From NCBI GenBank assembly GCA_024103175.1, contig JAGFJE010000565.1, forward strand, positions 1 through 49,389: a stretch of 49,389 nucleotides of DNA, given 5' to 3'. The notes under the pieces were generated by a model. The model ran no database searches, had not been told where the DNA came from, and worked only from the letters and a program-made list of their open reading frames with translations. Source of the stretch: Phaeodactylibacter sp. GTDB taxonomy: Bacteria > Bacteroidota > Bacteroidia > Chitinophagales > Saprospiraceae. Made by a program: the position numbers and the translations under genes. This document shows, piece after piece, positions 42,541 to 49,389 of the stretch (positions are counted from its first letter, which is position 1; the number at the start of each line of letters is the position of its first letter).

Positions 42541-43485
42541 TCACTGCTGCAGGTGGAGGGAGTCCAGGGTGAAATTGTATCCGGCAAAGACACCCAAGCC
42601 GCCGTCGATATTGTCATAGATGATCACCGGCTCGGTAAAAGGAGAATCCGAGGATTGCAGTTGGCGGCTCAGGCCGGAGAAATAGCGGTAGTATTCTTCC
42701 GTGACCGACCGCAGTTCCAGGAAGAGCTTGCCCAGCAGTTCTTCATCTTTTTTCAACCTGATGTTCAGCGGAAGCTCGAAGTTGATTTCTTTTCCGTTGT
42801 TCATTTGGTTGTCTTCCACCAGCAAGCCTCCGTTGACGTGCGCAATTCTTCCGTTTTCATTATACCCCGGGTCGAATACCAGCGACTTGAGGTAACTGCT
42901 GGTGATCACCGTATCCCCCTCAATAAGCGAGTATCGGTGGATCTGTTGAAACAGGCTGATGTGATAGTAGTTCTTCTCTTCGCTGGGGTCTTCAAAAGAC
43001 AGCCTTACCAGGTAGGCGGCTTCAAGTTCTTCCGCATCCGGGCCTTCTTCCAGCGTAAAATCGGAAATACTGGCTGAGGAAAAGCTTATAGAATTGGGTA
43101 TCCGGCTTTTGGCCGTAACCGGCGCACAGCAGGAGGCTTCCACCTGAATGGTATAGGTCGTGTTCACCTTTGGGATCAGGTTTTTCGTCGTATAGAAAGG
43201 TGGATTATTGAGGTCATGAATGTTGCCGGACAGTTCGAGGGTTTCCAGAAACAACTCATTTTCGTAGATCTCCACCCTGGCGTCAAGGACATATTCCTGT
43301 TGTTCCTCCTCCAGAATAGACTGGGACCTGGAGACAAAGACCTGTACGGCCTTATCTTGGGTGAAGTTGCTGACGACCACCAGTTTGGTGTCCGGAGTTT
43401 CCAGGCTGAATGATGGAGGCTGCTGGCATCCGGAGATGGCCAGGAGCAGGGAGAGGTAAACGATATGTAAAAGTTGCCGAGACAT
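42541..43485 (-). CDS. DUF4249 lipoprotein
   Basis: Lipoprotein with lipobox LAISGC (C20), 314 residues. DUF4249 features include the early strand LVVVSNFTQDKAVQVFVSRS, a VLDARVEIYENELFLETLEL block, YTIQVEAS, the long interior strands and a C-terminal SSDSPFTEPVIIYDNIDGGL / GVFAGY segment. Family knowledge: it is a surface lipoprotein encoded directly downstream of a TonB receptor, as here (123-base gap), and is presumed to be the receptor's substrate-binding or plug-side partner. A TATATTTG at 43598-43605 (minus strand) may provide a second promoter. Substrate unknown. Confidence 0.88.
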   Translation of the reverse strand: MSRQLLHIVYLSLLLAISGCQQPPSFSLETPDTKLVVVSNFTQDKAVQVFVSRSQSILEEEQQEYVLDARVEIYENELFLETLELSGNIHDLNNPPFYTTKNLIPKVNTTYTIQVEASCCAPVTAKSRIPNSISFSSASISDFTLEEGPDAEELEAAYLVRLSFEDPSEEKNYYHISLFQQIHRYSLIEGDTVITSSYLKSLVFDPGYNENGRIAHVNGGLLVEDNQMNNGKEINFELPLNIRLKKDEELLGKLFLELRSVTEEYYRYFSGLSRQLQSSDSPFTEPVIIYDNIDGGLGVFAGYNFTLDSLHLQQ

Positions 43486-43597
43486 ATCTCATTTTTCATG
43501 AGGGCCTGAAAACCAAATGCTATTCTCTTTTCCTGGAAAAGAACCCCGGCGATTTTCCCGCCTGTCTTCAGGGAGAAAAAGAATAGGGAAATTTATA

Positions 43598-43605
43598 CAA
43601 ATATA
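43598..43605 (-). promoter_or_regulatory. Candidate -7 element upstream of the DUF4249 gene
   Basis: TATATTTG on the minus strand matches TAnnTTTG exactly but lacks a visible TTTG at the proper distance. It may be a weak internal promoter after the TonB receptor stop codon. Confidence 0.3.
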
Positions 43606-43608
43606 CAA

Positions 43609-46281
43609 TTAAAATTTTAGGGAATAGTTCAGAGAGGGCAGCATGGGAATAATAGATACCGGCACGAATTCTTTTTTCGGCAAGAGTTGGCCGTTTTCCT
43701 CTTCATAGCGATTGCGCAGGTCATAGTACAACGGGTTTCGCCGGTTGTAGAAATTGTATACCCCCACATGGATGGTATGCCGGACGTTATCGGTATGAAA
43801 ATAAAAATTGGCGCCCAGGTCCAGGCGGTGATAAACCGGCATCCGGTAAGCATTTTTACTGCCGTATTCGATGACGGTAATGGGCGGCCCGCCCGGTTCC
43901 GGGAATACGATGCCGTACTGTTCTGCGGGCAGGGTAAAGGCAAAACCGGAAGAAAAGGCCCAATTAGCGGAGACTTCCACCCAGTCTTGAATACGGTGGC
44001 TGAAGGCCACCTTAAAATCGTGCCGCCGGTCGTATTTATAAGGATAGGCCCGCCCGTTATTGATGAACGCATACTGCCGGTCGGCGTAGGCCAGGCTGTA
44101 CGCTACCCAGCCCCTCGTTTTTCCCAGCCGTTTGCTCAGCATCCCTTCCAGGCCGTAAGCCCGGCCCCTTCCTGCCGTCACGTTAGCTTCCCAGTCATTG
44201 AGGAACAGCGCCCCTTCGGAGTAGGACAGCAGCTGGCTCATGTCCTTGGCATAAGCCTCCAGGCTCAGCTCCCAGCCTTTTTTCAGGCTCCAGATAGAAG
44301 AGAAGCCGGTTTGCCAGCCTTCCTGCGGCGCCACGTTCTCCGTTGACGGCACCCAGACCTCGGTGGGAAGGCCCAGGGCGGAATTGGAAAGCAGGTGGAC
44401 GAACTGCTGCATGCGGCTGAGGTAGCCTTCCAGTTTCCAATCTTCCCGGGCCTGCCAGGACAAGGAAAGGCGGGGCTGAGGAGAAAAGTAGGCTTTTTGC
44501 CGCACCTGAAAGGCGGCAAGGTGTACCCCAAGGTTCAACACCAGCCGGCGGCCCAGGCGGGCTTCGTCTTCAATGTACGCCGAATATTCCAGGGCCGAAA
44601 CCGCATCCCGGCCTTCGGGGCTTTCCGGGAGAACATTGCTGTTCCCCGATTTCTCGATAACGTCATAGGCAAATACTCCGGGCAGGAAAGCGTGGCGCGT
44701 AAGGGCTGCTCCGAAGCGAATGTAATGGTTGGAATTGGGGATGAAGTCGAAGTCCAGGCGCAGGCCCAGGTCGGTGATGTTGCTGGAATAGTCCCCGATA
44801 TCGAACAGGCGGCTTACCGTATTCTGCCCGGCCAGGGCGACCAGCGAATCCGCAGCATAATAATTGATATTGACGTCCAGGCTGCTGTAGGTTGCCGCCA
44901 GGTTGGCAAAGAGCTTGTCGCCGAACAAATGGTTCCAGCGCAGGGAGCCCACCGTGTTCCCCCAGCGGATGCGGTCGGAATAGTTCTTTTCAAAAGCAAA
45001 AAAGGCAGGCCCCGGAGAATTTCCAGGTTGCGCCTGAAGGGTATCCGAAGAACTGCCGCTGTTGGAATAGTGATCCGAGCCGGAATAATAACTCAGGTAA
45101 AGATGGTCTTTTTTTGACAGGGAATAATTAGCCTTGGCGTTCAGGTCGTGGAAGCGATACCCCACAAACCCATCTTCCCCTTTTTCGGCCTTGAGGCTCC
45201 GGGTCAGGGGCTGGAGATACCAGTCGATGAAGGACCAGCGGCCGGAAACGAAAAAACTGCTCTTTTCCCGCACAATGGGCCCTTCGGCCGACAAGCGGCC
45301 CGAAAGCAGGCCCACATCGCCCCTGGCCCCAAAGGAATTGCGGTTGCCTTCCCGGGTGCGGATATCCAGCACGGAAGAAAGCCGGCCACCGTAGCGCGCC
45401 GGAAAACCCCCTTTGATCAGGCGGGCCGAGCTTATGGCGCTGGTATTGAAAACGGAAAAAATGCCGGCGGCATGAGATATGTTGTAAACCGGAACCCCGT
45501 CGATCATGATCAGGTTCTGCCCGTTGTTGCCGCCCCGGACGTGCAGGCCTCCCACACCGTCGGTACCGGTCTGAACCCCCGGCAGCAAATGTGCGATCCG
45601 TATGATATCCGGCTCTCCGGCCAGTGCCGGAAGGCGTTCTATCTGCTGAACATTCAGTTCATGGCCGGCGGCGGAAGATATCTCCCCACGGCCGGGGGCC
45701 AGGCGCTGGCCGATGACCTCCACCGGTTCGAGGGTCAGCGAGGGGCGGAGGTAAATATCCAGTTCTTTGTCTTCCTGCAGCAATAATTGGCGGGCCTGCG
45801 GGCTGTACCCCAGGTAAGAATAATACAAGCTCGCCTCCCCGGCAGGCAAGGTCAGGGAGTAAAAACCATATTCATTGGAAACGGCGCCTCTGCCGGTATG
45901 CCCTTCCTGGATACTGGCGCTGATCAGCCGTTCGCCCGTTTTGGCGTCCCGGAGAAAACCGCTGATGGTAAAAGAATGGTTGGCAGATAAATAAATAACT
46001 ACCTGTGGCCCTATCTGACGGTATTCCAGGGCTGTTTCCCGAAATAAAATATCCAAAGCCCGGGCCAGGCTTTGATCCCGGATGTCCACGTCCATCCGGC
46101 GAAGCGGGAGGATGTCATTGCTGAAGGAAAGGTTCACGCCTTCCAGGTCCGACAGGCGATAGAGGGCTTCTTCCAGGAGGAGGCCTTTCCCACTGACCGA
46201 AACCGGCTGCTCCAGCATGCGCTGAGCATGAATATAGACTGCAGCCAGGGTAAGCGCCAGGAGCAAGTAAAGCCGCTTCAT
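43609..46281 (-). CDS. TonB-dependent receptor with STN signalling domain
   Basis: An 890-residue outer-membrane receptor. After the signal peptide (ending HAQ20) comes an STN (secretin/TonB short N-terminal) domain at about 25-97 (EEALYRLSDLEGVNLSFSND), then a CarboxypepD_reg-like domain at about 104-180, then the plug (DIIRIAHLLPGVQTGTDGVG, GLHVRGGNNGQNLIMIDGVP), then a barrel ending in LNYSLKF. In FecA-like systems the STN domain contacts an anti-sigma factor; none is encoded here, although STN is also common in Bacteroidota receptors that do not signal. It forms an operon with DUF4249. A well-spaced promoter lies at 46373-46404. Confidence 0.94.
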   Translation of the reverse strand: MKRLYLLLALTLAAVYIHAQRMLEQPVSVSGKGLLLEEALYRLSDLEGVNLSFSNDILPLRRMDVDIRDQSLARALDILFRETALEYRQIGPQVVIYLSANHSFTISGFLRDAKTGERLISASIQEGHTGRGAVSNEYGFYSLTLPAGEASLYYSYLGYSPQARQLLLQEDKELDIYLRPSLTLEPVEVIGQRLAPGRGEISSAAGHELNVQQIERLPALAGEPDIIRIAHLLPGVQTGTDGVGGLHVRGGNNGQNLIMIDGVPVYNISHAAGIFSVFNTSAISSARLIKGGFPARYGGRLSSVLDIRTREGNRNSFGARGDVGLLSGRLSAEGPIVREKSSFFVSGRWSFIDWYLQPLTRSLKAEKGEDGFVGYRFHDLNAKANYSLSKKDHLYLSYYSGSDHYSNSGSSSDTLQAQPGNSPGPAFFAFEKNYSDRIRWGNTVGSLRWNHLFGDKLFANLAATYSSLDVNINYYAADSLVALAGQNTVSRLFDIGDYSSNITDLGLRLDFDFIPNSNHYIRFGAALTRHAFLPGVFAYDVIEKSGNSNVLPESPEGRDAVSALEYSAYIEDEARLGRRLVLNLGVHLAAFQVRQKAYFSPQPRLSLSWQAREDWKLEGYLSRMQQFVHLLSNSALGLPTEVWVPSTENVAPQEGWQTGFSSIWSLKKGWELSLEAYAKDMSQLLSYSEGALFLNDWEANVTAGRGRAYGLEGMLSKRLGKTRGWVAYSLAYADRQYAFINNGRAYPYKYDRRHDFKVAFSHRIQDWVEVSANWAFSSGFAFTLPAEQYGIVFPEPGGPPITVIEYGSKNAYRMPVYHRLDLGANFYFHTDNVRHTIHVGVYNFYNRRNPLYYDLRNRYEEENGQLLPKKEFVPVSIIPMLPSLNYSLKF

Positions 46282-46372
46282 TTATCCAGGTTGAAATACA
46301 AAAGCCTCCCCGTCACCCTCAAGCGTTTGTTCCCAGTTGTGGCAAAACGGAAAAGGCGGGGCACAATCCATC

Positions 46373-46408
46373 CAAAAATAAAGCGTTTTAGGCAGTTTTT
46401 CAAAAATA
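46373..46408 (-). promoter_or_regulatory. Promoter of the STN-TonB receptor operon with duplicated element
   Basis: On the minus strand TATTTTTG at 46373-46380 is a perfect -7 element, with TTTG at 46401-46404 exactly 20 bases upstream. That TTTG is itself part of a second TATTTTTG (46401-46408). Both are embedded in the direct repeat CAAAAATAAAGC (plus strand), 28 bases apart. The predicted leader is about 90 bases. Confidence 0.55.
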
Positions 46409-46532
46409 AAGCATTTCTTGTTGGCCGCGCCCGGAAGGCGAATGGCCAATCACTTTGCTTATTATGTAGAAACGCCCCTTGATTTTTCTGCCTATATCGC
46501 TATTTTGGGCAAAATTCAAACCACAGATCAAG

Positions 46533-48047
46533 ATGAAAAGAATTTGCTTTATAGCCCTTGCCATTTTCCCTTTATTCTCCTTTTCCCAGGAGGGTGGGAT
46601 GCCCGCTGAATTCCAGCTCGAAAAGTCGGAAACCGAGGCCCACCTCCGTTTTCTAGCCTCTGACGAACTCCAGGGGCGCCGGACTACCGAACCCGGCAAC
46701 GACATTGCCGCCCGGTATATCGCCGCCCAGTTCGAGGCCTACGGGCTCAAAACAGCCCCGGGCCTGGACGGGTACTTCCAGCCGATCCGCTTCGAGGCGG
46801 TCACTCCTCCATCGGCAGCTTTCCTCACCCTCAACAAAACCACTTACCAGCAAGGCGACAACCTGCTCATCCTCACCGGCAATGCCGAAAACCTGAAAAC
46901 GGAAGCCGTTTTCGTCAACTTCGGCTGGGTGGATGCAGAAACCGGCCATGACGACTACCAGGGCCTGGATGTAAAAGGCAAGGTCCTCCTGGCCTTGCCC
47001 GGCATGCCCGACGGCCAGGACCCCATGTCTGTTTTCAATTCCATGAAGAAAAAACGAAAACTGGCTCAGGAAAAGGGCGCCGCCGCCCTCATCGAGCTTT
47101 ACCGCCTGCAGTTTCCCTGGGCTTTTTTCCGCTCCTTCTTTGACAAGGAAAACCTCAACTTCGCCGATGAAGACAGCCCGGAAGGCCCCTCGCCCGATAT
47201 TGTGTACGGCTGGATGCAGGAAGAGAAAGATGGAAATATGGAACGCCTGAAGGAGGGGAAAAAAGTAAAGGCGGAGCTGATGAGCAAAGGCTTCTCCCGC
47301 CGTACCGCCGGTTCGCAGAATGTCATTGGCATCATTGAAGGCGCCGACCCCAAACTTAAAGACGAATACGTGCTGCTTACCGCTCATTACGACCATGTCG
47401 GCACGGGTAAGAACGGCGGCGGCATGTTCACGGCCCAGGACAGCATATTCAACGGAGCGCGCGACAACGGCATGGGAACCACCGCCCTGATCAGCGCCGC
47501 CAAAGCCCTTTCCAAAGACCGCCCCCGGCGCTCCGTCATCGTCCTGGCCGTTACCGGGGAAGAGCGGGGGCTGCTCGGCAGTAAGTACTATTCCGAACAC
47601 CCGCTCATTCCGCTAAACAAAACCATCTTCAACCTGAATAGCGACGGCGCCGGGTATAACGACGTCTCCTACGTTTCCGTGGTGGGATTCGGGCGCACCG
47701 GTACGGACGCCCTCGTGGAAGCCGGCGTCAATATCTTCGGGCTGGACGTATTCCCCAACCCCGCTCCCGAGCAAAACCTGTACGACCGCTCCGATAATGT
47801 TTCCTTCGCCAGCAAAGGGGTGCCCGCCATCCAGTTCACCCCCGGCACCACCGGCTTCGATGAGGAGATCAGCAAGTACTACCACCAGGTCACCGACAAC
47901 CCCGATACCATCGATTACGATTACCTGCACAAATTCTGCCAGGCCTTCGCCCGCACGGCCCGCCTCATCGCCGACGCCGACAGCCGGCCGCAGTGGCGGA
48001 AGGGAGATAAGTATGAGCAGGCGGGAACGGAGTTGTATCAGAGGTGA
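46533..48047 (+). CDS. M28 family metallopeptidase with PA-like insert
   Basis: The ATG at 46533 gives 504 residues with signal peptide MKRICFIALAIFPLFSFSQ. An N-terminal M28 part (FLASDELQGRRTTEPGNDIA) is interrupted by a protease-associated (PA)-like region (about 95-270, with YQGLDVKGKVLLALPGMPDG), then the catalytic core: AHYDHVGTG (H285), GARDNGMG (D311), TGEERGLLG (E343/E344), NLNSDGAG and YYHQVTDNPD. No T9SS domain is present, so it is probably periplasmic. This layout is the common Bacteroidota M20/M28 aminopeptidase. The longer in-frame start at 46479 adds an unrelated hydrophobic leader and is not preferred. Confidence 0.94.
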   Translation: MKRICFIALAIFPLFSFSQEGGMPAEFQLEKSETEAHLRFLASDELQGRRTTEPGNDIAARYIAAQFEAYGLKTAPGLDGYFQPIRFEAVTPPSAAFLTLNKTTYQQGDNLLILTGNAENLKTEAVFVNFGWVDAETGHDDYQGLDVKGKVLLALPGMPDGQDPMSVFNSMKKKRKLAQEKGAAALIELYRLQFPWAFFRSFFDKENLNFADEDSPEGPSPDIVYGWMQEEKDGNMERLKEGKKVKAELMSKGFSRRTAGSQNVIGIIEGADPKLKDEYVLLTAHYDHVGTGKNGGGMFTAQDSIFNGARDNGMGTTALISAAKALSKDRPRRSVIVLAVTGEERGLLGSKYYSEHPLIPLNKTIFNLNSDGAGYNDVSYVSVVGFGRTGTDALVEAGVNIFGLDVFPNPAPEQNLYDRSDNVSFASKGVPAIQFTPGTTGFDEEISKYYHQVTDNPDTIDYDYLHKFCQAFARTARLIADADSRPQWRKGDKYEQAGTELYQR

Positions 48048-48049
48048 AA

Positions 48050-48240
48050 AGGAATGAAGGAACGAAGGAATGAGTGGTTGAATGAAGGCTCAACGATTGC
48101 CCTATTCATTCCTTCATTCCTTCATTCCTTCATTCCCTCATTCCTTCATTCCTTCATTCCTTCATTCCTTCATTCCCTCCTTCCTTCATTCCTTCATTCC
48201 TTCATTCCTTCATCCCCTCCCTCCCTCCTTCCCTCCTTCA
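48050..48240. repeat. GGAATGAA / ATTCCTTC inverted octamer arrays
   Basis: A short GGAATGAA arm (48050-48088), a unique core with GGAATGAGTG (48067-48076) and CCTATTCATTCC (48101-48112), then a long ATTCCTTC arm of about 16 units to 48240, degenerating to CCCTCCCTCC. The right end encodes the last residues and stop of the glycosyltransferase gene. Confidence 0.92.
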
Positions 48241-49187
48241 ATCCTTTCCTCGACCAGGTACTGGTTCCGGTCCGGTGCATTACGGGAGACCAGCTCGGCG
48301 AGGAAGCCGGTGACGAAGAGCAGGGCGCCGATGATCATGCAGGTCAGGGAGATGTAGAAGTAGGGGTTATCCGCGACCAGGATGGTGGGCATTTTTTGTT
48401 GCAGGCGGTACAATTTGTTGATACCGATGTAAATGGCGGCGAAAAAGCCAAGGGTAAAGATCAGGGTGCCGAGCGCTCCGAAGAAGTGCATGGGCCGTTT
48501 GCTGAACCGGGAGATGAAGATCACCGACATCAGGTCGAGCGGCCCGCGGATGAAGCGTTCGATGCCGAATTTGGTGACGCCGTATTTTCTTTCCTGGTGG
48601 GCCACCACTTTTTCGCCGATCTTATCGAAGCCGGCCCATTTTGCCAGAACGGGAATGTAGCGGTGCATTTCCCCGTACACTTCGATGCTTTTTACTACGT
48701 CCCGGTTATAGGCTTTCAGGCCGCAGTTGAAATCGTGGAGTTGTATTCCCGTCATGCGGCGGGCGGTCCAGTTGAAAAATTTACTGGGTATGTTTTTGGA
48801 GAACAGGGGGTCCTTGCGTTTTTTCTTCCAGCCGGATACCATGTCATATCCCTCATCGACGATCATGCGATAGAGCCCGGGCAATTCCTCGGGGCTGTCC
48901 TGCAGGTCGGCATCCATGGTGGCCACTACCCTGCCCCGGGCGGCGTGGAAACCGGTATTGAGCGCGGCGGCCTTCCCGTAGTTGCGCTGAAATTTTATGC
49001 CTCGTACATGAGGGTTCTGTTCCGCCAGCTGCCCGATGATATGCCAGGAACGGTCCCGGCTGCCATCATCCACCATGATGACCTCATAGGAATACCCCTC
49101 CTTCTCCATCACCTTTCGGATCCAGGCCTCCAGCTCCGGCAGCGATTCTTCTTCGTTGAACAGCGGTATGACAATCGAAATATCCAT
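48210..49187 (-). CDS. GT2 family glycosyltransferase (polyprenyl-phosphate sugar transferase type)
   Basis: The ATG at 49187 (MDISIVIPLFNEEESLPELE) gives 325 residues. The GT-A domain shows VIMVDDGSRDRSW, QRNYGKAAALNTGFHAARGR, the DxD motif in ATMDADLQDSPEEL, and FNCGLKAYNRDVV. Two C-terminal membrane helices follow (FGALGTLIFTLGFFAAIYIG and FYISLTCMIIGALLFVTGF), the GtrB/DPM1-like layout of enzymes that load a sugar onto a polyprenyl phosphate. The last residues (EGGKEGGRG) and the stop are encoded by the octamer repeat, so the natural C-terminus has probably been altered. An in-frame start at 49241 lies in the repeat on the other side and is rejected. Confidence 0.93.
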   Translation of the reverse strand: MDISIVIPLFNEEESLPELEAWIRKVMEKEGYSYEVIMVDDGSRDRSWHIIGQLAEQNPHVRGIKFQRNYGKAAALNTGFHAARGRVVATMDADLQDSPEELPGLYRMIVDEGYDMVSGWKKKRKDPLFSKNIPSKFFNWTARRMTGIQLHDFNCGLKAYNRDVVKSIEVYGEMHRYIPVLAKWAGFDKIGEKVVAHQERKYGVTKFGIERFIRGPLDLMSVIFISRFSKRPMHFFGALGTLIFTLGFFAAIYIGINKLYRLQQKMPTILVADNPYFYISLTCMIIGALLFVTGFLAELVSRNAPDRNQYLVEERIEGGKEGGRG

Positions 49188-49204
49188 ACTAAAAAATGAT
49201 TGAT

Positions 49205-49297
49205 GGAATGAAGGAATGAAGGAATGAATAGGCGCACTCATTCCTTCATTCCTTCATTCCTTCATTCCTTCATTCCTTCATTCCTTCATTCCTTCCC
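49205..49297. repeat. Second inverted octamer array, sharing its core with 48050-48240
   Basis: GGAATGAA arm, then GGAATGAATAGG (49221-49232) and CACTCATTCC (49235-49244), then an ATTCCTTC arm to about 49295. The core is the reverse complement of that in the array on the other side of the glycosyltransferase gene (GGAATGAGTG ... CCTATTCATTCC). Confidence 0.9.
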
Positions 49298-49298
49298 C

Positions 49299-49389
49299 CT
49301 ACCCCCTACCCTTCAGCGCAGCCATCCCCAGCGCGGCGGCAAAGCCGCCGATCAGGCTGCGGACGAAAGTAAAAAAAACTTTACCGGCA
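49299..49389 (-). CDS. C-terminal end of an unidentified protein (5' part outside window)
   Basis: An open frame enters from the right edge and ends with TAG at 49299: about 29 residues reading AGKVFFTFVRSLIGGFAAAL, then GMAALKGRG. A hydrophobic, Gly/Ala-rich helix near the end would suit a membrane-associated protein, for example another glycosyltransferase, but this is a guess. The stop lies in a G-rich tract that runs into the octamer array. Confidence 0.4.
   Translation of the reverse strand, partial: AGKVFFTFVRSLIGGFAAALGMAALKGRG

Noticed and set aside
48106..48240. Regular short repeats that might suggest a CRISPR array
   Set aside because: The repeat unit is 8 bases with no spacers; it is a simple tandem array.
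48054..49199. 381-codon plus-strand frame beginning with repeated IPSFLHSF
   Set aside because: The N-terminal repeats are translation of the octamer array and the rest is antisense to the GT2 gene.

Overview
The window looks like chromosome of a moderately GC-rich member of the Bacteroidota, most plausibly the Saprospirales/Lewinella side of the phylum (inference). The evidence is a SusC/SusD pair, a TonB receptor paired with a DUF4249 lipoprotein, three proteins with type IX secretion (T9SS) C-terminal sorting domains, the ftsX-DUF3098-uppP-truB gene order, promoter elements of the Bacteroidota TTTG/TAnnTTTG type, and intergenic DNA crowded with short palindromic and octamer repeats. No rRNA, tRNA, CRISPR array, prophage or intact insertion sequence was found.

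Positions 1-17323 form a polysaccharide utilisation locus. A truncated CBM9-like gene points left. SusC, SusD, a GH92 alpha-mannosidase and a ROK sugar kinase point right. They are followed by three genes of a type best known from Planctomycetes: a PSCyt1/DUF1549/DUF1553 protein with two CxxCH haem motifs, a Tat-exported DUF1501 protein, and a DUF2231 membrane cytochrome fused to leucine-rich-repeat, chitobiase-C-like and discoidin-like parts. A sulfatase on the opposite strand closes the block. The likely theme is import and breakdown of a mannose-containing, perhaps sulfated, glycan with an attached extracytoplasmic redox module whose reaction is unknown. This module is the most interesting functional lead.

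Positions 17569-20072 hold an imelysin-like lipoprotein and a DUF4856 lipoprotein behind a well-formed promoter and three palindromes, one of which resembles a DtxR-family metal box. A large beta-propeller T9SS protein follows (20471-23035), then an AT-rich island with an unrecognised secreted protein (23340-23906).

Positions 24269-32181 are mostly housekeeping: truB, uppP, DUF3098, ftsX, two small envelope proteins and leuS. Between them lie several palindromic elements that look like non-autonomous mobile or REP-like repeats. At 32281-32736 an intact antitoxin-like gene is followed by a broken PIN-domain toxin gene.

Positions 32790-49389 carry envelope and secreted functions: a beta-barrel protein, three M28 metallopeptidases, a TapB/DUF3108-like protein, a C-terminal remnant of a serine hydrolase, a DUF547 protein, an Omp28-like T9SS protein coupled to an rRNA cytosine methyltransferase, a Crp/Fnr regulator, DUF4249 with an STN-containing TonB receptor, a GT2 glycosyltransferase and the 3' end of one more gene. 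Arrays of GGAATGAA (period 8) lie against gene 3' ends here. They supply the last codons and stop of two genes, and two arrays sharing a core sequence flank the glycosyltransferase gene in inverted orientation.
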